A DNA stretch of 49,969 nt, from the NCBI GenBank assembly GCA_028287565.1, contig JAQBPK010000263.1, forward strand, positions 1 through 49,969, read 5' to 3'. Positions within the stretch are counted from its first letter, which is position 1, and each line of letters begins with the position of its first letter. The position numbers were made by a program, and so were the translations under genes. The DNA is from Vulcanimicrobiota bacterium. Its GTDB lineage: Bacteria; Vulcanimicrobiota; Vulcanimicrobiia; Vulcanimicrobiales; Vulcanimicrobiaceae. Of this stretch, positions 33,673 through 42,122 are shown in pieces. Under the pieces are notes generated by a model. The model made no database searches. It had not been told where the DNA came from and was given only the letters and a program-made list of their open reading frames with translations.

Positions 33673-35258
33673 GCGAGCACCGGCGCGGCCGCGCCGCCCG
33701 CGAGGCGCGCCACGTTCCGCGGATCGGCGCTCGCGCTCGCGAACCATTCGCCGCCGTGGCGCACGCCGAGCGCGTCGAGAACGTTGCGCGCGAACGACGG
33801 CATCATCGGCTGCGCCGCGATCGCGAGCAGCGCGGCGCCGAGCACGAGCTCGCGCGCCGAACGCTCCTCGCGCGCCGTGCGCTCTTCATGCGGTCCCGCC
33901 TCCGCCTCGCGCACGAGCCGTTCCAGAAATGCGGCCCACGTCTCCGCCGCGTCGCGCAGGCTGAACGTGGGCAGCGCGTACGCGCGGCGCATGCGGCGCT
34001 CGAATGCGGTCATCCGGCGTGCCGCATCCGTGCCGGCGTCGTCCGCTCCGACGTGGCCTGCACCGAGGTCGGCGCGGACGAGCGCGTCGACGAGCTTCGC
34101 CCACGGCTCGGAGAAGCGCCGCCGCGCAACGCCGGCGCATTCGTCGGGTGAGAAATTCGTCTGCTGCAGCTCGGGGTTGCTGAGGCACAGGTAGAACCGG
34201 ACCGCGTCGACCGGTTGGCGCGCGAGCAGATCGCGGCCCCAGATCACGTTGCGCAAGCTCGTCGAAAACTTCTTATGGTGCAGCTGATAGAACTCGTTGG
34301 TGACGATCGCGTGCGGCAGCAGCACGCCGTTATTCACGTCGGCGAGCATCGCGACGTGCAGGATCACGAAGAAGTACGAGTTGTCGTAGCCCAGGAACTG
34401 GACGAGCTCCGCATCGCGGCGCCACGCGTCCTCCACGTAAGCGTGCGCGCGGCCTTCGGCGAGCGACGTCGAGTGCATCAAGCCGGGGAGCATCTCCGCC
34501 CACGGGTTGTAGACCTGGTCCTCGAAGCCCGCGATCGTGCAGCGCGTGCCCCAGTCGCTGGGAAACGTGACGCGGTACGGCTGCAGCGGCTGCGCGAGCA
34601 GCTCGCGCGCGAGCTGCAGCACGTGCGGGCGCCAGCCTTCGCGCGTCTGCACGTACCGCTCGAGCGCCGCGCGGTGCCGCTCGAGATCGAGCACGAGCGA
34701 GCGGATCGTGCGGCGAACGACGGGATGGCTCGCGTCCGCGGTGCAGCGCGGCGCGATCAGCGCGGCGGGATCGTTGGGATGGCCGCACGCCTCGCAGATG
34801 TTGCCCTTGGTCGTGAGCGTGCACACCGCGCACTCGCCGGTGACGTAGGCCTCGACGAGCGCGCGCGCGCAGCGCTCGCACCACAGCGTCTCGACGTCGC
34901 GCTCCACGAGGCTTCCCCGCGCGTGCATGCGCTCGAAGAAGCCTTGCACCGCGGCGTCGTGCGCGCCGTCCGGCGCGTCGAAGACGTCGGGCGCGATGTC
35001 GGCCGCGCGCAGCGTCGCGACGATCTCTTGGTTGAACCGTTGCGCCATAGCGGCGGGCGCGACGCCGGCCGGTGCGGCCGACGTTACGACGTAGGTCTGG
35101 TGGTCGTCGCCGCTGGAGACGTACACGGTGCGGTCGCCGTCGAGCGCGCGCGCGCGGCAGAACGCGTCGGCCGCGAGATACGGACCGGACAGGTGACCGG
35201 CGTGCAGGTCGCCGTTGGTCGTCGGCGGCGTCGCCGTGACGATGAAGGTGCGCGGCAT
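33669..35258 (-). CDS. Methionyl-tRNA-synthetase-like ligase in a biosynthetic operon
   Basis: 529 residues. It keeps the class I signatures HAGH (19-22, in NGDLHAGHLSG) and KFSTS (330-334, the KMSKS site), and a metal knob with Cys127, 130, 143, 146, 155, 158 and 172. So adenylate formation should be possible. It sits directly after a cupin gene (TGATG overlap) and an N-hydroxylase. In the s56-p1 pathway a fused cupin-MetRS protein joins N6-hydroxylysine to glycine through an ester and rearranges it to an N-N bond; this looks like the same pair as separate genes. Alternatives are a resistant MetRS copy for self-protection or aminoacyl-tRNA supply. It is not the housekeeping copy by context. 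Confidence 0.88.
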   Translation of the reverse strand: MPRTFIVTATPPTTNGDLHAGHLSGPYLAADAFCRARALDGDRTVYVSSGDDHQTYVVTSAAPAGVAPAAMAQRFNQEIVATLRAADIAPDVFDAPDGAHDAAVQGFFERMHARGSLVERDVETLWCERCARALVEAYVTGECAVCTLTTKGNICEACGHPNDPAALIAPRCTADASHPVVRRTIRSLVLDLERHRAALERYVQTREGWRPHVLQLARELLAQPLQPYRVTFPSDWGTRCTIAGFEDQVYNPWAEMLPGLMHSTSLAEGRAHAYVEDAWRRDAELVQFLGYDNSYFFVILHVAMLADVNNGVLLPHAIVTNEFYQLHHKKFSTSLRNVIWGRDLLARQPVDAVRFYLCLSNPELQQTNFSPDECAGVARRRFSEPWAKLVDALVRADLGAGHVGADDAGTDAARRMTAFERRMRRAYALPTFSLRDAAETWAAFLERLVREAEAGPHEERTAREERSARELVLGAALLAIAAQPMMPSFARNVLDALGVRHGGEWFASASADPRNVARLAGGAAAPVLA

Positions 35259-35611
35259 CAGCTCGCGGCCGGCGATTCCGGTGCGCCCCACCAGATGCAC
35301 AGGAACTCCAGATCGCCGGCGCCGTCGTTGCGCAGCGTGTGCTCGCTGAAGCGCGGCAGATAGATCACGTCGCCGGCGGCGACGCTCTCGGCCTGTCCGT
35401 CGACCTGCATGGTGCCCGACCCCTTGAGCACGATGAACGTCTCCTCTTCGTCGTGGCCGTGCAAGTGCGAGCTCGCGCCGGGCGCGACGGCGGCCCATGC
35501 GCTGCCCCACGGCGAGTCGGCGACGCCCTTCCAGGGATAGAGACGCCGAAAGCGCGTGCCGTACTCGTCGGTCACGCTCGCGCCGGCGCGGCGCTGGATC
35601 AGGAGACTCAT
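35258..35611 (-). CDS. Single-domain cupin, probable partner of the MetRS-like ligase
   Basis: 117 residues. Cupin motif 1 is HLHGHDEEETFIVLKGSG with three His and Glu as metal ligands. Motif 2 is GDVIYLPRFSEHTLRN with the fourth-type His. Start ATG at 35611 follows AAAGG. The gene is between the N-hydroxylase (24 bases) and the MetRS-like ligase (1-base overlap). In known hydrazine synthetases the zinc cupin domain carries out the rearrangement that makes the N-N bond. A regulatory or isomerase cupin is possible but less likely here. Confidence 0.87.
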   Translation of the reverse strand: MSLLIQRRAGASVTDEYGTRFRRLYPWKGVADSPWGSAWAAVAPGASSHLHGHDEEETFIVLKGSGTMQVDGQAESVAAGDVIYLPRFSEHTLRNDGAGDLEFLCIWWGAPESPAAS

Positions 35612-35635
35612 GCGAATGAAAACCTTTCGGTGCGA

Positions 35636-36922
35636 TCAGGCGGGAACGGCGGCGGAGCTGCGCTCCGCGACCGCGCGCACGAGGCGCTCGGCTTTGAGCG
35701 CCATCATGCTGAACGACGTCGAGTCGCTCAGGCCGTGCGTGCGTTCCGTGATGCCGGTGAAGAAGAGGCGGCCCGCCGACGCCGCGCGCAGCCGCACGCG
35801 GTAGTCGCGGTCCAGGACGGGAGCGCCGTCGTCGTCCAGCGCGATCAGCTCGCGCGACGAGCCCAAGAACGCCGGGAGCGCGTCCTCGGTGAAGCCGGTG
35901 CACGCGACCACCACGTCCGCGGTAAGCGTCCGGCGCGCGCCGGTGTTGATCTCGGCGAGCTCGATGCGGTACGCACTCGCCTCGCGCGCGACGCTCTCGA
36001 TGCGCGAGCGGATCGCGAAGCGCACGCGCACGGTGCCCAGCACGCGGTCTTCGTAGATCTTGCGGTAGATGCGGTCGGCGGCCTGTTCGTCGATCGCGCC
36101 GTAGTTCGTGTAGCGCAGCGATGCGAGCTCCGCCGCGCGCTGCGGCCGCTCGAGCGCGTGGAAATAGTCGACCTCCGCCGGAAAGAACACCTCGTTGCTG
36201 AAGTGGCCGAGGTCGAGCTGGCGGAACGCGACCGAACGGTGGACCGACGTGATGGTGGACGCCGGGAAGTGGTCGTGCAGGTAGCCGATCACCTCGGCCG
36301 CGTTCTGGCCGGAGCCGATGACCGCGAAGCGCAGCGGCGCGGCACGGTCGAGCGCCGCGGCGCGGCCGGCGAACTCGAACGAGTGGAACAGCGTGCTGCC
36401 GAGATGCGGCGCGAGCTCGGCGGGCACGTACGGCCGCCGCCCGCACGCGACGACGACGTCGCGCGCATGGAGCCGGCGACCGCCGGCCAGCGTGACGGTG
36501 AAGCCCGCCGCGTCCGGCGCGACGTCGGTGACGTTCGCGCCGTACTCGACGTAGTCGCGCAGCAGTCCGGCGGCCCAGCGCAAATAGTCCGCCCACTCCA
36601 GCCGGCTGACGGCGCCGCCGCTCGTGCCGTACACGAGGTTGCCGAACTCGTAGATGCGGTCGTGCTCTTTGAGATAGTTCGCGAACGTGAACCGGCTGCG
36701 CGGGTCGCGCGGCGTCGCGAGATCGCGAAAGTAATGGTGCTGGATGTCGGTCTCGCGAATCAGCATCCCGCGCTGCCACACGGTGTCGCGCTCGCGCTCG
36801 AGGAACAGCACGCGGCCGAACGCGCTCGCGCCGTCCGCTTCGCGCGCGTCGGCGATCGCCGCCGCGGTGGCGAGCCCGGCCGGGCCGAACCCGATGCCGA
36901 GCAGGTCGTATCGTTCGGTCAC
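35636..36922 (-). CDS. Flavin-dependent N-hydroxylating monooxygenase (lysine/ornithine type)
   Basis: 428 residues. FAD motif GIGFGPAGLA near residue 9, the NADPH motif VIGSGQNAAEVIGYLHD, and the family segments SFEFAGRA and DVVVACTGF match the SidA/PvdA/IucD N-monooxygenases. These hydroxylate the side-chain amine of ornithine, lysine or diamines. The hydroxylamine could become a siderophore hydroxamate or, with the cupin and MetRS-like genes just downstream, the N-N bond. Whether the substrate is lysine, ornithine or the locally made diaminobutyrate cannot be read. GTG start with GTGA overlap to the NRPS gene. Confidence 0.92.
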   Translation of the reverse strand: MTERYDLLGIGFGPAGLATAAAIADAREADGASAFGRVLFLERERDTVWQRGMLIRETDIQHHYFRDLATPRDPRSRFTFANYLKEHDRIYEFGNLVYGTSGGAVSRLEWADYLRWAAGLLRDYVEYGANVTDVAPDAAGFTVTLAGGRRLHARDVVVACGRRPYVPAELAPHLGSTLFHSFEFAGRAAALDRAAPLRFAVIGSGQNAAEVIGYLHDHFPASTITSVHRSVAFRQLDLGHFSNEVFFPAEVDYFHALERPQRAAELASLRYTNYGAIDEQAADRIYRKIYEDRVLGTVRVRFAIRSRIESVAREASAYRIELAEINTGARRTLTADVVVACTGFTEDALPAFLGSSRELIALDDDGAPVLDRDYRVRLRAASAGRLFFTGITERTHGLSDSTSFSMMALKAERLVRAVAERSSAAVPA

Positions 36923-39900
36923 GAGCGCGCTTTCTTCTCGTCGAGCAGTGCGGCGATGTCGGCGACGGTGGGGTGCTCGAAGAGCGCGCGCAGCGAGATC
37001 GGCACGCCGGCGCGGCGTTTCACCGCGCCGAGCAAACGCACCGCGGCGAGCGAGTTGCCGCCGTGGTCGAAGAAGTCGTCGTGCAGCCCCGGTTCCTCGG
37101 AACCGAGCACCTCGCACCACGCTTCGATCACGAGCTGCTCGGTGGGCGACGCCGCCTGACGCTCTTGTGAGGCGGCGCCGCGCTGCCGGTCGGCGGCCGC
37201 GCCGAGCGCGAGGTAGTCGATCTTGCCGCTCGTGAGGCGCGGCAGCTCGTCGAGCTGCACGAACGCCGCCGGCACCATGTACGCGGGAAGATGCTCGCGC
37301 AGCGCCGTCTTGATGCGCTCGCCGAGATCCGGCGGCGCGCCCGGCGCGGCGACGTAGAACGCAGCGAGGAACTCCTTGCGCGCCGTGTCGCTCACCACGC
37401 TTACCGCGGCGACGCCCGGCCGGCGCGCGATGGCGGATTCCACCTCGCCGAGCTCGATGCGGTAGCCGCGCAGTTTGATCTGGCGGTCGCGCCGGCCGAG
37501 GAACTCGATCTGCCCGTCGGCGAGGAAACGGCACATGTCCCCGGTGCGGTACATGCGCGCACCGGCGTGCGGCGCGAACGGATCGCAAACGAACGCCGCC
37601 GCGGTGGCGCCGGGGTCGTTGACGTAGCCGAGCCCGACGCACTCGCCGCCGACGCACAGCTCGCCGGCGCGCCCGATCGGCAGCGGCTCGAGCCGTTCGT
37701 CCAAAATGTACGCGCGCGCGCCCGCGATCGGGCGGCCGATCGAATTGCGCTCGATGGCCGGACGCGGTCCGTCGTTCGCGGTCGACGTCGATACGACGGC
37801 GCATTCGGTCGGGCCGTACACGTTGCAGATCACCGGCGGCGCGTCGCCGGCGGGCAGCGAGCGCAGCGCGTCGCCGCCGGTGAGCAGCAGCCGCAGCCGG
37901 CCGTACTGCCAGTCGGGCTGCGCGAACACCTCGTGCGCGAGCGGCGTGGGCAGGAACACGGTCGTCGCCGCGGCCATCTCGCGCTGCAGCACCTCGAAGT
38001 CCAAGCGCCGCGCGTCGCGCAGGATGCGCAGGTGCGCGCCGGCGCACAGCGCCGAGAACACGTCCCACACGAACGCGTCGAACGACGCCGACGCGACTTG
38101 CAGCGCGACGTCGTCGGGGCCGGCGCCGAACGTGTCGTGATGCCACGCCGCGAGGTTCGCGAGGGCGCCGTGATCGACGCCCGCGACTTTGGGGACGCCG
38201 GTCGAGCCCGACGTGAAGATGACGTAGGCCAGCGCGTCGCGCGGCGGCGCGGCCGGTGCGGCGGTGCGCGGCGGCGCGGCCGGGTCGAACGCGATCAGCG
38301 GAACGTCGACGTGCTCGAGCGCGGCGCCGTCGTCGTCCGCGGCGGTGATCAGCGCGACGGCGCGCGATTCGGCGACCATCTGCGCCACACGCGCCGGCGG
38401 CAGCTCCGTATCGACGACCACGAACGCGCAGCCGGCCTCCTGCACCGCGAGCAAAGCGGTGACGAGGTCGATCGAACGCGGCACGCGGATCGCGATGACG
38501 GACTGCGGCGCGGGACGCAGCTCCGCGGCGAGCACGCCGGCGAACCCGCGCGCGCGCTCGGCAAGCTCGCGATAGCGCACTTCGACCGCGCCGTCCGAGA
38601 GCGCGACGGCGTCGGGCGCGCGCTGCGCGGCGGCCGCAATGCGCTCGAGCACCGAGACGTACGCGCGCGGCGCGCTCGAACCGGCTTGCGCGAAGCGCTC
38701 GCGCGCCTGCGTTTCGCTCGGCGACTGCGCGAGGATGCCCGTGACGCGAAGCGCGGGATCGGACGCGATGCGCTCGAGCAGCCACTCCAGGCTGCGCGCC
38801 CAGCGCTCGACCGACTCCGGCGCGAAGCGCGCGGCGTCGTACTCGAAGAAGCCGCCGAGCGTTCCGCCGACCGGGTGGAACGCGATGTTCATGTCGAACT
38901 TCGCCGTGCGGTTGTAGAGCTGGATCGTGGTCGTGCGCACGCCGGGAAGATCCAGCGGCGGCTCGGGCACCGGGTTGACGGTGACGATCAATTGCGCGAG
39001 CGGGTTGCGGCCGGGCTCGCGCGGCGGCTGCAGCTCGCGCACGAGGTCTTCCAGGCGCACGGACTGGTACTCGTAGCCGTCGAGGAGCGCGGCGCGCGTG
39101 CGCTTCAGCACGCCGGCAAACGTCGCGTCGTCCGGGATCGTCAGGCGCAGCGGCAGCAGGTTCGCGAACAAGCCGACGACGTCGTGGACGCGTTCGTCGT
39201 CGCGCCCCGCATACGGCGTGCCGAGCACGACGTCACGGTTCCCGGTCAGCTCGGACGCGAGCACGCCGGCCGCGGAGACGAGCACCATCAGCAGCGAGCC
39301 GCGCTCCGCCTTCGCGACGCGCTCGAGCCGTTCGGTGATCTCGGCGCCGGCGGAGAAGCGCGTGCGCACGCCGCGCACGGGACCGGCGTCGCGCGGATGC
39401 TGCGCCGGGAGGTCGATGTACGGCGGCGCGCCCGCCAGCGCGGTGCGCCAGTAGTCGATCGCTTCATGATACTGCGCGCGCGGCTCCGCACGTCGCTCGA
39501 GCGTATAATCGAGATACGTCAGCGGCGCCTGCTGCGGAGCGCGCCCGGCATACGCGGCGGAGAGGTCGCGGATCAGCACGTCGAGCGACCACCCGTCGAC
39601 CGCGACGTGATGGCACGAGAACGAGAGCAGCGCGCGCTCGGCGCCCAGCAGCGCGACGCGGAACCGCCACAGCGCGCCGCCGCCGTTGAGGTCGAACGGC
39701 AGCGCGGAATCTTCTTCCGCGAGCCGCGTCGCGTGCTGCAAGCGCGCGCCGGCATCACCGGATTCCGTGGTGAGGTCGACGATCTCGAACGGAACCTCCA
39801 CCTCGGCGGCGACGACCTGCTCGATCTCGCCGTCGCGCTCGCGCAGCGTCGTGCGCAGCGCTTCGTGCAGCGCCGTCACGGTCCGCACCGCTTCGCGCAG

Positions 39901-40038
39901 GCGGTTCGGATCGAGCGCGCCCTCGACCACGTACGCGTAGCCGAGGTTGTACGCCGTTCCGCCCTCGAGCTGGTCGAGGAGCCACAGCGAGCGCTGCGCC
40001 TCCGAGGCCGGGCCCACGCGTGTGACGGTCTGGATCAA
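36919..40038 (-). CDS. NRPS module C-A-PCP, predicted Leu-like substrate
   Basis: 1039 residues. The condensation domain (about 1-440) has HHVAVDG and FANLLPLRL. The adenylation domain (about 470-930) has FTSGSTGVPK, NVYGPTE, YRTGD and KLRGYRIELGEVE. The carrier (about 960-1030) has DDFFDHGGNSLAAVRLL. Pocket residues by eye are D A W F L G V V V, matching the Leu code DAWFLGNVV except at one place. The start is TTG at 40036-40038, which overlaps the upstream stop as TTGA and follows GGAG; the long in-frame extension upstream lies over the previous gene. There is no epimerase or thioesterase. Confidence 0.93.
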   Translation of the reverse strand: MIQTVTRVGPASEAQRSLWLLDQLEGGTAYNLGYAYVVEGALDPNRLREAVRTVTALHEALRTTLRERDGEIEQVVAAEVEVPFEIVDLTTESGDAGARLQHATRLAEEDSALPFDLNGGGALWRFRVALLGAERALLSFSCHHVAVDGWSLDVLIRDLSAAYAGRAPQQAPLTYLDYTLERRAEPRAQYHEAIDYWRTALAGAPPYIDLPAQHPRDAGPVRGVRTRFSAGAEITERLERVAKAERGSLLMVLVSAAGVLASELTGNRDVVLGTPYAGRDDERVHDVVGLFANLLPLRLTIPDDATFAGVLKRTRAALLDGYEYQSVRLEDLVRELQPPREPGRNPLAQLIVTVNPVPEPPLDLPGVRTTTIQLYNRTAKFDMNIAFHPVGGTLGGFFEYDAARFAPESVERWARSLEWLLERIASDPALRVTGILAQSPSETQARERFAQAGSSAPRAYVSVLERIAAAAQRAPDAVALSDGAVEVRYRELAERARGFAGVLAAELRPAPQSVIAIRVPRSIDLVTALLAVQEAGCAFVVVDTELPPARVAQMVAESRAVALITAADDDGAALEHVDVPLIAFDPAAPPRTAAPAAPPRDALAYVIFTSGSTGVPKVAGVDHGALANLAAWHHDTFGAGPDDVALQVASASFDAFVWDVFSALCAGAHLRILRDARRLDFEVLQREMAAATTVFLPTPLAHEVFAQPDWQYGRLRLLLTGGDALRSLPAGDAPPVICNVYGPTECAVVSTSTANDGPRPAIERNSIGRPIAGARAYILDERLEPLPIGRAGELCVGGECVGLGYVNDPGATAAAFVCDPFAPHAGARMYRTGDMCRFLADGQIEFLGRRDRQIKLRGYRIELGEVESAIARRPGVAAVSVVSDTARKEFLAAFYVAAPGAPPDLGERIKTALREHLPAYMVPAAFVQLDELPRLTSGKIDYLALGAAADRQRGAASQERQAASPTEQLVIEAWCEVLGSEEPGLHDDFFDHGGNSLAAVRLLGAVKRRAGVPISLRALFEHPTVADIAALLDEKKARS

Positions 40039-41855
40039 AGGACGACTCCAATTCGCTTTTGCAGCAGCAGCAGCTCGCCGTTCGCGACGGCGACCGCGCG
40101 CACGATGTGCAGGTCGGGAAGCGTCTCGCGCGCCGACGTCGCGCCTTCGAACGTGACGTGCAGCGCGTCGCTGGGCGCAACGACTGCGCGCCGGGCCGGC
40201 GCCGCATCGACGCCGTGGGACGACCCGTTGAGCCAGGCGAACCCGAGCGATGCTTCGAGGGGTCGCGTATGCTCGTTTACGATGACGATCTCCTGGTGAA
40301 AGCGGTCGCCGGCCCGCATGGTGTCCGGCCCCGCGATGCGGCCCGACCAGCCGGCGTTCGTGCCTTGCGCGACGAACTTGCAGCGCGGGCACGTGTGCAC
40401 GTTCATGCGGTACGCGGGCCACACGCGGTGCGCGAAGTCGAAGCGCCGCGCCGTGCTGCAGCCGCACTGCGTGCAGCGCATGCGGCGCTCCGCGACGACG
40501 TCGAAGCGCACGATCGCTTCCGGCCCGAAATAGTACTCGCTCTGCGCGGTGCGCTCGATCAGCTCGTCGCAGATCCCGTGCTGCAGATCGAGGACCTGTT
40601 CCACGAGCCGCGACACGTCGTTTTCGAGCGACGCATCGTCGAGCGGCGTCCGGCGGCGCGTGAACGTCCGGCCGACGCGGTCGGCGCCGCGCTTGATCTG
40701 ATCGAGCCGCGCTTTCAAAGGAACGATCTCGAACGCTTCGAGCGCGGCCAGCCGTCCGAGCGGCTCGGCCACCGCGGCGCTCAGCTCGCGCAGCGGGCTG
40801 CGCTCGCGCACGCGGAGCATCCCGCGGGCGGCGGCGCCGGCGCGGGGCACGAGATACCAGGCTCCGCCGCCGCGCGGCACGGCGAGCGGCGCAAGGTCGC
40901 CGCCCGGCTCGAACGCGAGCTGCTCGAACGCGACGCCCGGATCGAGCTCGAGCCGTTCGAGCACGTCGTAGCGCACGGCGGCGGACGCACCGGACGCGAT
41001 GCGCAACGGCGGTGCGATGGGAGCGGGCGGGTGCAGGCGCAGACCGGCGTCACCGAGCAGCGTGAACGCGCCGAAGCCGAGCCCGTCGGCGCGCTCCGCG
41101 CGGTTGAGCTCGGCCACCGCATCGCCCAGCGCCGCGCCGCCGCGCAGCAGCGCGCCCAGCAGCGGCTCGGCGTACGGCGCGCCCATCTTCGTCCACGTCG
41201 AGCCCACGTACGCGATCGCCGAGCCCTCCACCGCGCTGAGCGCGAGCGAGAGCGATGAGTCGAGCAACGCGCCCGAGAGGTCGAAGCCGCCGCACAAATC
41301 GGTGAGGATGACGTCCGCGGGGATGCTCGCGATGCGCGGCACCGCCGCGGGATCGGCGCCGTCGCGGTAGCATCCGCGCCCGAGCTGGCAGCTGGCCGTG
41401 ACGCCGCGCCCGGCGCCGGGACGCGCGTCGCCGGAACGGCCGCACAGCGTGCCGCCGGCGGTGTGCACGCAGCACTCGCGGCCGTGGCCGCGCATGACGG
41501 CGAGCTCCGCGGTGCGGTCGCCGGCGTGCGCGAGGATGCGCGCGATCAGCCGTTCGAGCACCGCGAGCGACCGCGCGGTGAGCACACCGGTGCGCGCCGC
41601 CGGATCGAGCCCGCCGAGCACGTCCGCGCCGAAGCGCTCGGGCCGCGCGACGAGCGTGCGCGGTGCGGCGCCGTCGAAAAGCGCGCTGTCGAAGCGCTCT
41701 GCTTCGAGCGCGCGGCGGCCGGTCGCCGCGGCGAGCGCCCGCGCCGCGCCGGCGTAGTCGTCGCCCGCAAGCGCGACGATGACGGACTGCGGGTCGAACG
41801 AACGCGCCGCGCCGGCGAGGACTGCATCAGCCGTTTCGATCACGCCGCGCACCAC
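40035..41855 (-). CDS. Clan-CD-peptidase-like protein (CHAT/C25 type) with zinc ribbon
   Basis: 606 residues, not a recognised NRPS-cluster family. A hydrophobic strand ends in His124-Gly (ELAVMRGHGRE) and another in Cys188 (ADVILTDLCGG). This is the His-Gly/hydrophobic-Cys pattern of clan CD peptidases (gingipains, CHAT, caspases). It is followed by SAIAYVGSTWTKMG, a low-complexity AEPLLGALLRGGAALGDAV helix and FTLLGDAGLRL, as in C25/CHAT proteins. Residues 461-492 form a zinc ribbon (Cys461, 464, 489, 492). A beta-sandwich-like tail ends the chain. It could be a maturation or regulatory protease for the pathway. GTG at 41853-41855; the GTG one codon later fits the AAAAGGGA site better. TTGA overlap with the NRPS gene. 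Confidence 0.6.
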   Translation of the reverse strand: MVRGVIETADAVLAGAARSFDPQSVIVALAGDDYAGAARALAAATGRRALEAERFDSALFDGAAPRTLVARPERFGADVLGGLDPAARTGVLTARSLAVLERLIARILAHAGDRTAELAVMRGHGRECCVHTAGGTLCGRSGDARPGAGRGVTASCQLGRGCYRDGADPAAVPRIASIPADVILTDLCGGFDLSGALLDSSLSLALSAVEGSAIAYVGSTWTKMGAPYAEPLLGALLRGGAALGDAVAELNRAERADGLGFGAFTLLGDAGLRLHPPAPIAPPLRIASGASAAVRYDVLERLELDPGVAFEQLAFEPGGDLAPLAVPRGGGAWYLVPRAGAAARGMLRVRERSPLRELSAAVAEPLGRLAALEAFEIVPLKARLDQIKRGADRVGRTFTRRRTPLDDASLENDVSRLVEQVLDLQHGICDELIERTAQSEYYFGPEAIVRFDVVAERRMRCTQCGCSTARRFDFAHRVWPAYRMNVHTCPRCKFVAQGTNAGWSGRIAGPDTMRAGDRFHQEIVIVNEHTRPLEASLGFAWLNGSSHGVDAAPARRAVVAPSDALHVTFEGATSARETLPDLHIVRAVAVANGELLLLQKRIGVVL

Positions 41856-41875
41856 GGTCCCTTTTGCACTCGCGA

Positions 41876-41917
41876 ATTGTTCACTAATTCCGGCTCACTG
41901 TCAAGTAATTAACTTGA
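41876..41917 (-). promoter_or_regulatory. Sigma-70 promoter and overlapping palindrome for operon II
   Basis: Read on the minus strand, TTGACA (41899-41904) and AACAAT (41876-41881) are 17 bases apart, a good -35/-10 pair. The inverted repeat TCAAGT-AATTA-ACTTGA (41901-41917) overlaps the -35 and could be a repressor operator. The region 41856-42122 is clearly AT-richer than its surroundings. Transcription would start near 41869, giving a short leader with the AAAAGGGA ribosome binding site. Confidence 0.6.
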
Positions 41918-42122
41918 AACAATAGATTACTGCTGCGCGCAACTGTCGCTATTCAAAGGGAAATCACAGCGCGCGCCGCAACGTGCACGCTGCCGCCGCG
42001 CTCGAAATAATAAAGCGAGTTAACGATAACGAGCCGTTCTCACAGCAACGTGAGACATGATTCGGGCGCGCAGGCAGGTGTGTGATATTGCGGGTTATTC
42101 AGCTTTGCGCAGGAGATTAATC

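Noticed and set aside
33669-35258. Housekeeping methionyl-tRNA synthetase
   Set aside because: It is coupled between a cupin and an aminotransferase in a nine-gene biosynthetic operon, so a specialised role is more likely; a resistance copy is kept as an alternative.
37291-40299. 1002-residue plus-strand open frame
   Set aside because: It lies wholly over the C-A-PCP gene, whose motifs are all intact on the minus strand.
40039-40467. N-terminal extension of the C-A-PCP NRPS protein
   Set aside because: It reads through the zinc-ribbon gene in another frame; the TTGA overlap and GGAG site support the start at 40038.
41914-41942. Rightward TTGAAA as -35 for the secreted-protein gene
   Set aside because: No -10-like hexamer is found at 16-18 bases; only GC-rich sequence follows.
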